Program-made: the position numbers and the translations under genes | Shown here: piece after piece, positions 17,423 through 24,820 of the stretch | Layout: each line of letters opens with the position of its first letter | Numbering within the stretch: position 1 is the first letter of the stretch | NCBI RefSeq assembly: GCF_029855045.1 | Contig: NZ_CP123228.1 | Span: 930,001 to 994,000 of the forward strand | Length of the DNA: 64,000 nucleotides | Source of the DNA: Piscinibacter sp. XHJ-5 | GTDB taxonomy: Bacteria; Pseudomonadota; Gammaproteobacteria; Burkholderiales; Burkholderiaceae_C | Direction: 5' to 3' | The notes under the pieces: generated by a model | Database searches by the model: none | Seen by the model: the letters and a program-made list of their open reading frames with translations, nothing else | Told to the model about the DNA's origin: nothing

Positions 17423-17430
17423 ATGATAAT
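17423..17430. promoter_or_regulatory. Candidate -10 boxes in the gspG/gspC divergent region
   Basis: The only A/T-rich stretch in the 60-base divergent region is ATGATAAT. On the plus strand GATAAT ends six bases before the gspC ATG; on the minus strand TATCAT would serve gspG with a leader of about 40 bases. Neither has a convincing -35. If the plus-strand box is used, the gspC mRNA would be leaderless or nearly so. Confidence 0.3.
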
Positions 17431-17436
17431 CGCCGC

Positions 17437-18135
17437 ATGCCGGCAAGACTGTCCGCTTTTGTGATCTGGGCCCTGGTTGCCGCGTGCGCGGTTTTCTGGG
17501 GCCTGCGTCTGGCGGTGCGCGCGCCCAGCGCCCCGGTGCACACGGTGGCGGTGGGCGACTCGGCGCCGGTGCGAGCCGATCTGACGCGGCTGTTCGGTGC
17601 GCCGCCCGTGGCCGCCATGCCCAGCGCGCAAGCTCCTGCGCTGGCGTCTCGCTTCCAGCTCACCGGCGTGATGGCGCCCAAGGCGCCCGGAGATCATGGC
17701 GTCGCGCTGATCGCCGTCGACGGCAAGATGCCGCGCGCATACCGGGTGGGGTCTGCCATCGACGGCGAGCTGGTTCTGCAATCGGTCAGTCTGCGTACCG
17801 CGGCCATCGGACCGGCGCGCGGCGCCACCGCCGTCGTGCTCGAAGTTCCCCCTCTGCCCGTCGCCGCCACCGGCACCTTGCCGGCGCCGATGCCGATCAC
17901 GCCGCCGGCGGCCGGTCCCGTGCCGCCGATGCCGGTGCCGCCTACACCCGTGGCGCCGGTATCGCCGGCGGCCCCGCCGACGATGCCGGGGGCTGTGGCG
18001 ACGCCGGGAGCTGTGCCCGCTTCACCCGGTGTCGTGCCTGCGATGCCCGGCGGCGCCCGCGGGCCGCTGCAGTCGCGCAGCGCGCCTGGCACCACGCCGC
18101 GGGAGATGCAGGAACGCTCGCCCGCGGTTCAGTAA
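17437..18135 (+). CDS. gspC: Type II secretion system protein GspC (proline-rich, no PDZ domain)
   Basis: A 232-residue bitopic inner-membrane protein expected to connect the platform to GspD. One N-terminal helix (AFVIWALVAACAVFWGLRL, about residues 7-25) precedes a periplasmic homology region (LTRLFGAPPVA, SRFQLTGVMAPK, GVALIAVDGKMPRAYRVGSAIDG, here given in parts) that binds the secretin in homologues. The C-terminal 90 residues are a Pro/Ala/Val-rich tail in place of a PDZ domain. The ATG at 17437 fits the membrane helix; a TTG at 17410 would put it too far in. It is divergent from gspG and converges on the CobT-like gene with a 7-base gap. A GATAAT box immediately precedes the ATG. Confidence 0.85.
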   Translation: MPARLSAFVIWALVAACAVFWGLRLAVRAPSAPVHTVAVGDSAPVRADLTRLFGAPPVAAMPSAQAPALASRFQLTGVMAPKAPGDHGVALIAVDGKMPRAYRVGSAIDGELVLQSVSLRTAAIGPARGATAVVLEVPPLPVAATGTLPAPMPITPPAAGPVPPMPVPPTPVAPVSPAAPPTMPGAVATPGAVPASPGVVPAMPGGARGPLQSRSAPGTTPREMQERSPAVQ

Positions 18136-18142
18136 GGCGGTC

Positions 18143-19207
18143 TCAGAACTTGCTGGTGGTTTCGGTGGGCTCAGCCGGATGCGTCGGGCCGGGGTCCTCG
18201 CCTTCGGCCACTTCGGTCAGCAGCGCCGCCGCGCTGCGCACCAGCGGCCAGGCCAGCGTCGCTCCGGTGCCGTCCAGGCTCTCCATCCCGAGCTCGAGCA
18301 GCGCCGAGGTGTGGAACAGCGACAGCGCGACATCCAGTCCCTGGTGGCTGTGGCTGCGACAGTAGACGCAGTAATCGGTGACAGCCGGCGCAATGCGCGA
18401 AGCCACCATCAACGCCGCGCAAGCCGGCATGCCGTCGGCAATGATGAGGTGCCGCTTGCTGCCGGCGACCAGCATCACGCCGACCATCAGCGCGATCTCG
18501 AAGCCGCCGAAGGCGGCCAGCACCTCGACCGGATCCGTGACGTCCTTGTGCCGGCCTTGCGCTCCGTACAGCACCATCTGGAGATGATTGAGGTCCTCTT
18601 CGTTCATCGCCGGCCCGGCGGTGACGAGGTCGCGCACGTTTGCGCCCGTCAGGCGGGACAGCACGAGCGCCGCGCTTTCGTTGGAGCCGACGCCGATTCC
18701 CGCGCAGGCCACGACATTGCCCGGAAGCGCGTCGCCGATCTCCATGCCGGCGCGAATGGCCGCGTGCGCCTGGTCGAGCGACATGGCTGCGGTCACGCGC
18801 GCGTTGCGCGTGCCGTGCGCGATCTTGCGCGCCAGCAGGCGGGCATGTGGAGCGACCGCTTCGGAAACGCCGCAGTCCACCACCGACAGTTCCAGGCCCT
18901 GGATGCGAGCGAACACCGATACCGGCAGCTGCGATGTCAGCAGGTTGTGCACGAGCTTGGACGTCGACATGCGTCCGGGCGCCGCAATGCCATCGACCGC
19001 CAGGCCGTGGTCCGCCGCGAACAGCGCGAGCTGTGGCGCACGAAAGCGCGGTTTCAGCGTGTTCTGGATGAGCCCGAGACGGATGGCAAGCGGCTCGAGC
19101 TCGCCGAGCGCGCCAGTGGTTTCGCTGCGGCGCTTGAGCTTGTCCCGCAACGCCTGTTCGAGCGTCGGGTTGGTCGTCGGTGCGATCAGCGAGCGGTTGA
19201 CGGACAT
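18143..19207 (-). CDS. CobT-family phosphoribosyltransferase-like protein with altered active-site motifs
   Basis: A 354-residue protein of the nicotinate-nucleotide:dimethylbenzimidazole phosphoribosyltransferase fold, a family that makes alpha-ribazole phosphate for the lower ligand of cobalamin. The scaffold is clear: LALFAADHGLAVDG near 60-73, FGGFEIALMVGVMLVAG at 233-249, LIIADGMPACAALM at 254-267. Three places differ from typical CobT as I know it: the phosphate loop usually GIGNTT is GVGSNES (172-178), the segment after AADHG lacks the usual YPxxVTxQM pattern, and the catalytic-Glu motif GEGTGA is LDGTGA with Asp312. No other cobalamin gene is nearby. It starts at ATG 19207 and converges on gspC. 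It may be a true CobT variant or a relative with another base or nucleotide substrate. Confidence 0.7.
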   Translation of the reverse strand: MSVNRSLIAPTTNPTLEQALRDKLKRRSETTGALGELEPLAIRLGLIQNTLKPRFRAPQLALFAADHGLAVDGIAAPGRMSTSKLVHNLLTSQLPVSVFARIQGLELSVVDCGVSEAVAPHARLLARKIAHGTRNARVTAAMSLDQAHAAIRAGMEIGDALPGNVVACAGIGVGSNESAALVLSRLTGANVRDLVTAGPAMNEEDLNHLQMVLYGAQGRHKDVTDPVEVLAAFGGFEIALMVGVMLVAGSKRHLIIADGMPACAALMVASRIAPAVTDYCVYCRSHSHQGLDVALSLFHTSALLELGMESLDGTGATLAWPLVRSAAALLTEVAEGEDPGPTHPAEPTETTSKF

Positions 19208-19301
19208 GGGCACCCGGTGATGGTGATGCGGCGGCCGCCGCTTCTGGCGTCGATTGTGGGGCCGGGGGATCGCCGGAGGCAAACGGCGCTGTTGCGCCGA
19301 A

Positions 19302-20885
19302 TCACCTCAGGAAGAGCCGATACACCGGGTTGTCGGTTTCGTCCTCGCACGGATAAGCCAGCGTGTCGAGGAACTCGCGGAACGCCTTCTTGTCCTGCCT
19401 GGGGACCTGGATCCCGACGAGGATGCGTCCGTAGTCGGCACCCTGGTTGCGGTAGTGGAACAAGCTGATGTTCCACTCCGGATGCATGCTCGACAGAAAG
19501 CGCATCAGCGCCCCCGGACGCTCGGGGAACACGAAGTGGTACAGGCGCTCGTCGTGCGCGAGCTCGGTGCGGCCGCCGACCATGTGGCGCACGTGCTGCT
19601 TGGCCAGCTCGTCGTGGGTGAGGTCGATGGTGGGAAAGCCGTGCCGTTCGAAGTTGCGTGCGATCTTCTCCGACTCGCCGCGGCTCGAGGTGGAGATGCC
19701 CACGAAGACGTGCGCGAGCCTGGCGTCTGAGATGCGGTAGTTGAATTCGGTCACCGACCGCGGGCCGATCAGCTCGCAGAAGCGCTTGAAGCTGCCGCGC
19801 TCCTCGGGGATCGTGACGGCGAACAGCGCCTCGCGCTCCTCACCGACTTCGGCACGCTCGGCGACGAAGCGCAGCCGGTCGAAATTCATGTTGGCGCCGC
19901 AGGTGATCGCGACGAAGGTGCGGCCTTTGAGCTTGTGCGTTTCGACGTACTGCTTGATTGCCGCCACGCCGAGCGCGCCGGCGGGTTCGAGGATGCTGCG
20001 CGTGTCCTCGAAGACGTCCTTGATGGCGGCGCAGACGGCGTCGGTGTCGACGACGACGAAGTCGTCGACCAGCTCGCGGGCGAGGCGGTACGTCTCCTCG
20101 CCGACCATCTTCACGGCGGTGCCGTCGGAGAACAGCCCCACGTCGCTGAGCTGCACCCGCTTGCCGGCCTTGACGGATCGCACCATGGCGTCGGAGTCTT
20201 CGGTCTGCACGCCGATCACCTGGATCTCCGGCCGCACCGACTTGATGTAGGCCGCGACGCCAGCGATGAGACCACCGCCACCGATGGCAACGAACACCGC
20301 GTCCAGCGGGCCCTGATGCTGGCGCAGGATCTCCATCGCGATCGTGCCCTGGCCGGCAATGACGTCAGGATCGTCGAACGGATGCACGAACGTCAGGCCG
20401 TGCTCGCGCTCCAGCTCCAGGGCATGCAGGTACGCGTCGGAGTAGCTCTCGCCGTGGAGCACGACCTCGCCGCCGAGCGAGCGCACCGCGTCCACCTTGA
20501 CGCGGGGCGTGGTGACCGGCATCACGATCATCGCGCGGCAACCCAGGCGCTTCGCGCCCAGCGCGACGCCTTGCGCGTGATTCCCGGCCGACGCGCAGAT
20601 CACGCCGCGCTGAAGCTGCTCGGGCGACAGGTGCGCCATCTTGTTGTAGGCGCCGCGAAGCTTGAAGCTGAAGACCGGCTGACTGTCCTCCCGCTTGAGC
20701 AGCACCTGGTTGCCCAGACGCTTGGACAGGCTGCGCGCCGGCTCGAGCGGCGTCTCGTGGGCCACGTCGTACACCCGGGCTGTCAGAATCTTCTGCAGAT
20801 ACGCCGTCAAGGGTAGGGGACGGGAAGCGCTGCCGCCGGACCGGCTCTTCTTCGGGCTCTGCTGCGCGCCTGAGCGGCCGGCCAT
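19302..20885 (-). CDS. ilvA: Threonine ammonia-lyase, biosynthetic (threonine deaminase)
   Basis: Converts threonine to 2-oxobutanoate, the first step of isoleucine synthesis, using pyridoxal phosphate. At 527 residues it is the long, allosteric biosynthetic form. The PLP lysine is in SFKLRGAYNK (Lys75), with SAGNHAQGVALG, the phosphate-binding AIGGGGLIAG and an ITCGANMN motif in the catalytic domain. Two ACT-like regulatory domains follow (ERGSFKRFCELIGPRSVTEF and ERPGALMRFLSSMHPEWNIS), where isoleucine and valine act in homologues. The ATG at 20885 is preceded by AGGAG; an in-frame TTG at 21053 would place an intrinsic terminator inside the gene and is rejected. An RNA hairpin and promoter upstream suggest leader control or a separate small RNA. 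Confidence 0.95.
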   Translation of the reverse strand: MAGRSGAQQSPKKSRSGGSASRPLPLTAYLQKILTARVYDVAHETPLEPARSLSKRLGNQVLLKREDSQPVFSFKLRGAYNKMAHLSPEQLQRGVICASAGNHAQGVALGAKRLGCRAMIVMPVTTPRVKVDAVRSLGGEVVLHGESYSDAYLHALELEREHGLTFVHPFDDPDVIAGQGTIAMEILRQHQGPLDAVFVAIGGGGLIAGVAAYIKSVRPEIQVIGVQTEDSDAMVRSVKAGKRVQLSDVGLFSDGTAVKMVGEETYRLARELVDDFVVVDTDAVCAAIKDVFEDTRSILEPAGALGVAAIKQYVETHKLKGRTFVAITCGANMNFDRLRFVAERAEVGEEREALFAVTIPEERGSFKRFCELIGPRSVTEFNYRISDARLAHVFVGISTSSRGESEKIARNFERHGFPTIDLTHDELAKQHVRHMVGGRTELAHDERLYHFVFPERPGALMRFLSSMHPEWNISLFHYRNQGADYGRILVGIQVPRQDKKAFREFLDTLAYPCEDETDNPVYRLFLR

Positions 20886-20951
20886 CGAGATCTCCTGGGG
20901 GATGTTTTGGGGCGCCGGATCATACGTCAGCGTGTCGCGGTGGCCGGGGCA

Positions 20952-20984
20952 AGAAAAAGGCCCAAGGCATTGCTGCCTTGGGCC
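20952..20984 (-). terminator. Intrinsic terminator upstream of ilvA
   Basis: Perfect 10-bp stem GGCCCAAGGC/GCCTTGGGCC at 20984-20975 and 20968-20959 with a six-base loop; on the minus strand it is followed by TTTTTCTT at 20958-20951. It lies 67 bases before the ilvA start, on the ilvA strand, so it must end a transcript that begins between ilvA and the divergent OsmC gene, or act as an attenuator. Confidence 0.8.
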
Positions 20985-21065
20985 GAATCCACCAATGGAG
21001 GAGGTGGAGGAGACAACCGGCTGGAACGGTGGAATCGTGGTGTCGATTCGCAAGCCCTTCCAATG
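20952..21065 (-). ncRNA. Candidate small RNA or ilvA leader attenuator (about 114 nt)
   Basis: A transcript from the promoter at 21072-21100 to the terminator at 20952-20984 would be about 114 nt. It contains a first hairpin with perfect stem GAATCG/CGATTC (21049-21044 and 21037-21032), then a single-stranded pyrimidine stretch with two CTCCTCC copies near 21000-21015, complementary to a Shine-Dalgarno sequence, then the terminator. That layout fits an anti-SD regulatory RNA. No leader peptide with Ile/Val/Leu codon runs behind a ribosome site is evident, so classical ilv attenuation is less likely, but read-through into ilvA would still make it a leader. Confidence 0.5.
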
Positions 21066-21071
21066 CGATCC

Positions 21072-21100
21072 AGTGTAGTCCCTCCTTTGCTGCGCCGCAA
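21072..21100 (-). promoter_or_regulatory. Sigma-70-like promoter for the ilvA leader/small RNA
   Basis: On the minus strand TTGCGG (21100-21095) and TACACT (21077-21072) are spaced by exactly 17 bases. Transcription would begin near 21065. An AAGGAGGG sequence in the spacer is upstream of that start and so is not a ribosome site. Confidence 0.5.
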
Positions 21101-21215
21101 TATTTATCGGCCCGTTTGGCTAGGCTGGCGCGTCGAAAATACGTGACGCGATGCACAATTCGCACCTGCGTCAGGATTTCGCCCCTCTTTCGTGCGGCAC
21201 GCACAGGATCCGATC

Positions 21216-21638
21216 ATGGAATGCACCGTCAATTGGGTTGCCGCCACCGGCATGGCGTTCGTCGCGGAGACCGGCAGCGGCCATGTGCTCGTGATGGACG
21301 GGGCGCCGGACGGCGGCGGGCGCAACCTGGCGCCGCGACCGATGGAAACGGTACTCGCGGGTACCGCCGGCTGCACCGCGTACGACGTCGTGCTGATTCT
21401 CAAGCGCGGGCGGCATCAGGTGTCTGGTTGCCAGGTGAAGGCGACATCGGAGCGCGCCGCCGCGGACCCCAAGGTCTTCACCAAAATCCACCTGCACTTC
21501 ACCGTCAGCGGCCAGGGCCTGGCCGAATCGGCAGTCGAGCGCGCCATCCACCTGTCGCACGAGAAGTACTGCTCGGCCACCATCATGCTCGGCAAGACGG
21601 CCGAGATCACGACCTCCTTCGAGATCGTGGCCGCGTAG
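21216..21638 (+). CDS. OsmC family protein (YhfA-like)
   Basis: A 140-residue small alpha/beta protein of the OsmC/Ohr superfamily, cysteine-based enzymes that reduce organic hydroperoxides or handle thiol stress. The two conserved cysteines are present, one in LAGTAGCTAYDVV at the start of the long helix and one in HEKYCSATIML near the C-terminus; the latter segment is typical of the YhfA-like branch, whose substrate is unclear. ATG 21216 is preceded by AGGATC; an in-frame start at 21192 is less likely. It is divergent from ilvA and converges on coq7 with a 10-base gap. Confidence 0.85.
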   Translation: MECTVNWVAATGMAFVAETGSGHVLVMDGAPDGGGRNLAPRPMETVLAGTAGCTAYDVVLILKRGRHQVSGCQVKATSERAAADPKVFTKIHLHFTVSGQGLAESAVERAIHLSHEKYCSATIMLGKTAEITTSFEIVAA

Positions 21639-21648
21639 CGGCGCTCCT

Positions 21649-22272
21649 TCACACCCGGTACGCGGTCGTCGTCATCACCTTGGCCGCCGCGCGCATCGCC
21701 CAGCGCACCGGCGGCGGCAGGTCGGCGGCCCCTGCCTGCTGGGCGTCGACCGCGTGGCGTGCCTCGTCCTCCTTCATCTGCCGCACGATGGCGAGCGAGC
21801 GTTCATCGTGCGCGGGCAGGGCGTTGAGATGGCCTTCGAGGTGCTGCTCGACCTGTCGCTCCGTCTCGACGACGAAGCCCAGGCTGGTCGCGTCGCCGAT
21901 CCGGCCGGCCACGAGGCCGATGGCGAAAGCGCCGGCGAACCACAGTGGGTTGAGGATGCTGGGCGAGGCCCCGAGTTCGTCCAGGCGTTGCTGCGTCCAT
22001 GCGAGGTGATCGGTCTCTTCGCGCGCCGCGCGGTCGAAGTGCTGCTTCAGCCGCGGATCGCGTGTGGTGAGCGCCTGCGCCTGGTACAGCGCCTGCGCAC
22101 ACACCTCGCCGACGTGATTGACGCGCATGAGGCCGCCCGCGTGGCGGCGGTCCGCTTCGGACAGCCTTTCATCATCGGGACCCAGGTGCTGCGAAGGCGA
22201 TGCGCGACCCGCGTGATTGGCGCCGCTCAATGTGCGCAAGACGTTGTCGGCGGCGACGAGCAGACGGTCCAT
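21649..22272 (-). CDS. coq7: Ubiquinone biosynthesis hydroxylase Coq7 (demethoxyubiquinone monooxygenase)
   Basis: A 207-residue di-iron hydroxylase that adds the last ring hydroxyl in ubiquinone synthesis, attached peripherally to the inner membrane. The iron-ligand motifs are all present: [37 protein letters not shown] and a final EDEARHA. The N-terminal [15 protein letters not shown] is the usual bacterial Coq7 start, and length is typical. It is monocistronic as far as can be seen and its promoter lies in the 297-base region shared with the divergent porin. Confidence 0.95.
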   Translation of the reverse strand: MDRLLVAADNVLRTLSGANHAGRASPSQHLGPDDERLSEADRRHAGGLMRVNHVGEVCAQALYQAQALTTRDPRLKQHFDRAAREETDHLAWTQQRLDELGASPSILNPLWFAGAFAIGLVAGRIGDATSLGFVVETERQVEQHLEGHLNALPAHDERSLAIVRQMKEDEARHAVDAQQAGAADLPPPVRWAMRAAAKVMTTTAYRV

Positions 22273-22569
22273 CGTTGTTCAGCCAGGGCGGTCAAGACCG
22301 ACTCAGCATAGCGCAGCCACGACGCTGCTTTCACCCAGTGAGATGCGCCGCGGCGCGTGATTCGGGCTGCCGTCGCGGCCGCACCGGCGAGTGTTCGGCT
22401 CGTTGTGCACAGACAACATAAAGGCCTCTTTCCCCCCTCCAATCCTTTGCAACGGTGAGGGGCTCTGGTGCAATACATCCAACTTCCGCTGAGGGGGTTT
22501 GGCCTGATCAGCCCTCGAGGCAGGGTGCATCCGATCGGGACCTCTTGTTCAACCTAGGAGATAGTCGCA
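22273..22569. other. Divergent intergenic region between coq7 and the porin gene
   Basis: No gene is seen here. It holds a candidate porin promoter (22447-22474) and a predicted leader of about 90 bases with a CTGAGGGGGTTTGG segment. Nothing repeated or tRNA-like was recognised. Confidence 0.6.
22447..22474 (+). promoter_or_regulatory. Candidate porin promoter
   Basis: TTGCAA (22447-22452) and TGCAAT (22469-22474) are spaced by 16 bases, each matching 4 of 6 consensus positions. The start would be near 22481, giving a long leader of about 89 bases. Other pairings are possible. Confidence 0.35.
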
Positions 22570-23586
22570 ATGAAAAAATCTCTGCTCGCTCTCGCAGTTC
22601 TGGGCGCATTCGCTGGTGCTGCGTCGGCGCAGTCGTCGGTCACCATCTACGGTCTGCTGGACCTGGCCATCACCAAGGGCAATGGCGGTACGGCTGCCAA
22701 CGTGGGCGCGAACGGCACCTCCAAGGCATGGATCGAGAAGCAGTCGGCTTCGTCCCGCCTGGGGTTCCGGGGCAATGAAGATCTGGGCGGCGGGCTCTCG
22801 GCGCAGTTCCAGATCGAGCACCGCTTCAATCCGGACGACGGCACCCAGAGCTCCCCCCCGTTCTGGCAGGGCCGCAGCTACGTCCAGTTGAGCCACAACG
22901 ATCTCGGCCGCATCTATCTGGGTCGTGAATACACCCCCGCGTTCTGGGTTCAATTGAAGCTCGATCCGTTCGGCAACGACGGCGTGGGCCAGTTCGGTAC
23001 GGCCATGTCGTGGGCGGGCTTCAACACCCCGTCGGCGGTCATTCCGACCGGCGGCAGCGCTCGCACGTCGAACACGGTGGGCTACAAGACGCCGAACTGG
23101 GGTGGCCTGACCGCCAACGTGGCTGTCGGTCTGGGTGAAAACAGCACTCCGCGCGATACCGGCTTCAACGTCGAGTACGCGGCCGGCCCGATCTACGCCG
23201 GCCTGGGCTACGAGAAGCTGAAGGAAGGCCCCCCGATGGCTGCGGACCGTACCGACGGCAACTCGCTGTTCAACATCGGCGCGACCTATGACCTCGGCTT
23301 CGTGAAGCCGGGTCTGTACTACGCGCGCGCCAAGCTGGCTGGCGGCACCATCACCAACAAGACGGTCGAGATCACGGCTTCGGCCAACCTTGGCCCGGGC
23401 CGCCTGAAGGCCGGCTGGGGTCGCCTCGATCCCCAGGGTGACAACAACACCATCTCCAAGCTGGGCCTCGGCTACGACTATCCGCTCAGCAAGCGCACGA
23501 ACGTCTATGCCGACGTCGGCCTGGGCAAGCAGGACAACCAGTCCAACAACCGCGCTTTCGCGTTCGGCGTGAAGCACGTGTTCTGA
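22570..23586 (+). CDS. General outer-membrane porin, OmpC-like (Burkholderiales type)
   Basis: A 338-residue trimeric beta-barrel porin of the Gram-negative porin family common in Burkholderiales, allowing diffusion of small solutes. A signal peptide MKKSLLALAVLGAFAGAASA precedes QSSVTIYGLLDLAI, the standard mature start. The SRLGFRGNEDLGGGLSAQFQ segment and QGRSYVQLSHNDLGRIYLGR are typical strands, and the protein ends in the aromatic residue Phe (KHVF), needed for Bam-mediated assembly. TAGGAG lies about eight bases before the ATG. An intrinsic terminator follows. Codon use looks adapted to high expression, as expected of an abundant porin. Confidence 0.95.
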   Translation: MKKSLLALAVLGAFAGAASAQSSVTIYGLLDLAITKGNGGTAANVGANGTSKAWIEKQSASSRLGFRGNEDLGGGLSAQFQIEHRFNPDDGTQSSPPFWQGRSYVQLSHNDLGRIYLGREYTPAFWVQLKLDPFGNDGVGQFGTAMSWAGFNTPSAVIPTGGSARTSNTVGYKTPNWGGLTANVAVGLGENSTPRDTGFNVEYAAGPIYAGLGYEKLKEGPPMAADRTDGNSLFNIGATYDLGFVKPGLYYARAKLAGGTITNKTVEITASANLGPGRLKAGWGRLDPQGDNNTISKLGLGYDYPLSKRTNVYADVGLGKQDNQSNNRAFAFGVKHVF

Positions 23587-23615
23587 TTCGCGGCCCTGTC
23601 GCGAATTCGATTCAA

Positions 23616-23638
23616 GGCCGCCTTCGGGCGGCCCTTTT
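23616..23638 (+). terminator. Intrinsic terminator of the porin gene
   Basis: Perfect 7-bp stem GGCCGCC/GGCGGCC around a TTCG tetraloop, followed by CTTTTC, 30 bases after the porin stop. The 198 bases from here to the dppB start hold no recognisable gene. Confidence 0.85.
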
Positions 23639-23836
23639 CATGTCCGGCCCTTCGCGCCGTCGTACGAGCAGCGATCCGCTGAGGCGAGCATCGCCTCGGG
23701 ACATACCCTCTTTGCCGGCGGCATCCGTTTTGCTCAGATAGGTGTCTCGCGCGACATCGCAGGGCGCCGCGTCATCCACGCGTCGCCGAGTCGCGGAAAC
23801 GGCTGCCCCACCGGCCTGTCGCTCCGGCATCCATCC

Positions 23837-24820
23837 ATGCTCGCTTTCGTCCTTCGCCGCCTCGCCCAAGCCGTGATCGTGATGCTGAGCGTCGCGTTCA
23901 TCGCGTTCATGCTGTTCCAGTACGTGGGCGACCCGGTGACCAACCTGCTGGGACAAGACGCGACGCCCATGCAGCGCGAGCGGCTGCGCGCCGACCTGGG
24001 GCTGGATCAGCCCTTTCCGGTGCAGTTTTCGCGCTTCGTCGGCAATGCGGTGCGCGGCGAGTTCGGCCTGAGCCTGAGGCAGGGCCGCAAGGTGTCCTCG
24101 CTGATCGTCGAGCGGCTGCCGGCGACGCTGGAGCTGTCCGTCACGGCAGCCTTCATCGCCCTCGCTGTCGGCATCCCGATGGGCGTGTACGCGGCGCTGC
24201 GGCGCGGCACCTTCTCGTCACAGCTGATGATGACGCTGTCGCTGCTCGGGGTGTCCCTGCCGACCTTCCTGATCGGCATCCTGCTGATTCTCATCTTCGC
24301 CGTCACGCTGAAATGGCTGCCCAGCTTCGGGCGCGGCGAGGTGATCGCCTTCGGGTCGTGGACGACAGGGTTTCTCACGGTCGACGGATGGAAACATCTG
24401 ATCCTCCCGTCGATCACACTGGCTGTGTTCCAGCTCACGCTCATCATGCGGCTCGTGCGCGCCGAGATGCTCGAGGTGCTGCGCGCCGACTACATCAAGT
24501 TCGCGCGCGCCCGCGGCTTGCCCAACCGCGCTGTGTACTTCGGCCACGCGCTGAAGAACACCATGGTGCCGGTCATCACCATCACCGGCCTGCAGCTCGG
24601 ATCGCTCATCGCCTTCGCCATCATCACCGAGACGGTTTTCCAGTGGCCGGGCATGGGGCTGCTGTTCATTCAGGCGGTGACCTTCGCCGACATCCCGGTG
24701 ATGGCCGCCTACCTGTGCCTCATCGCGCTCATCTTCGTGCTGATCAACCTCGCGGTCGATCTGCTCTATTTCGCCGTCGATCCGCGCCTGCGCATCGAAA
24801 AGGCGGCGGGAGCCCATTGA
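23837..24820 (+). CDS. dppB: Dipeptide/oligopeptide ABC transporter permease, DppB family
   Basis: A 327-residue inner-membrane permease, one of two forming the channel of a peptide-type importer. The N-terminus MLAFVLRRLAQAVIVMLSV is the standard DppB start, followed by DPVTNLLGQDATPMQ, about six membrane helices and the EAA-type loop VLRADYIKFARARGLP that docks the ATPases. The C-terminus PVMAAYLCLIALIFVLINLAVDLLYFAVDPRLR is also typical, given here as recognised, not as a continuous quote of function. It opens an operon that runs to dppF; its TGA overlaps the ATG of the amidohydrolase gene. Confidence 0.93.
   Translation: MLAFVLRRLAQAVIVMLSVAFIAFMLFQYVGDPVTNLLGQDATPMQRERLRADLGLDQPFPVQFSRFVGNAVRGEFGLSLRQGRKVSSLIVERLPATLELSVTAAFIALAVGIPMGVYAALRRGTFSSQLMMTLSLLGVSLPTFLIGILLILIFAVTLKWLPSFGRGEVIAFGSWTTGFLTVDGWKHLILPSITLAVFQLTLIMRLVRAEMLEVLRADYIKFARARGLPNRAVYFGHALKNTMVPVITITGLQLGSLIAFAIITETVFQWPGMGLLFIQAVTFADIPVMAAYLCLIALIFVLINLAVDLLYFAVDPRLRIEKAAGAH

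Noticed and set aside
20886..21053. N-terminal extension of ilvA to a TTG at 21053
   Set aside because: It would place an intrinsic terminator within the coding region, and the added residues do not resemble threonine deaminase.
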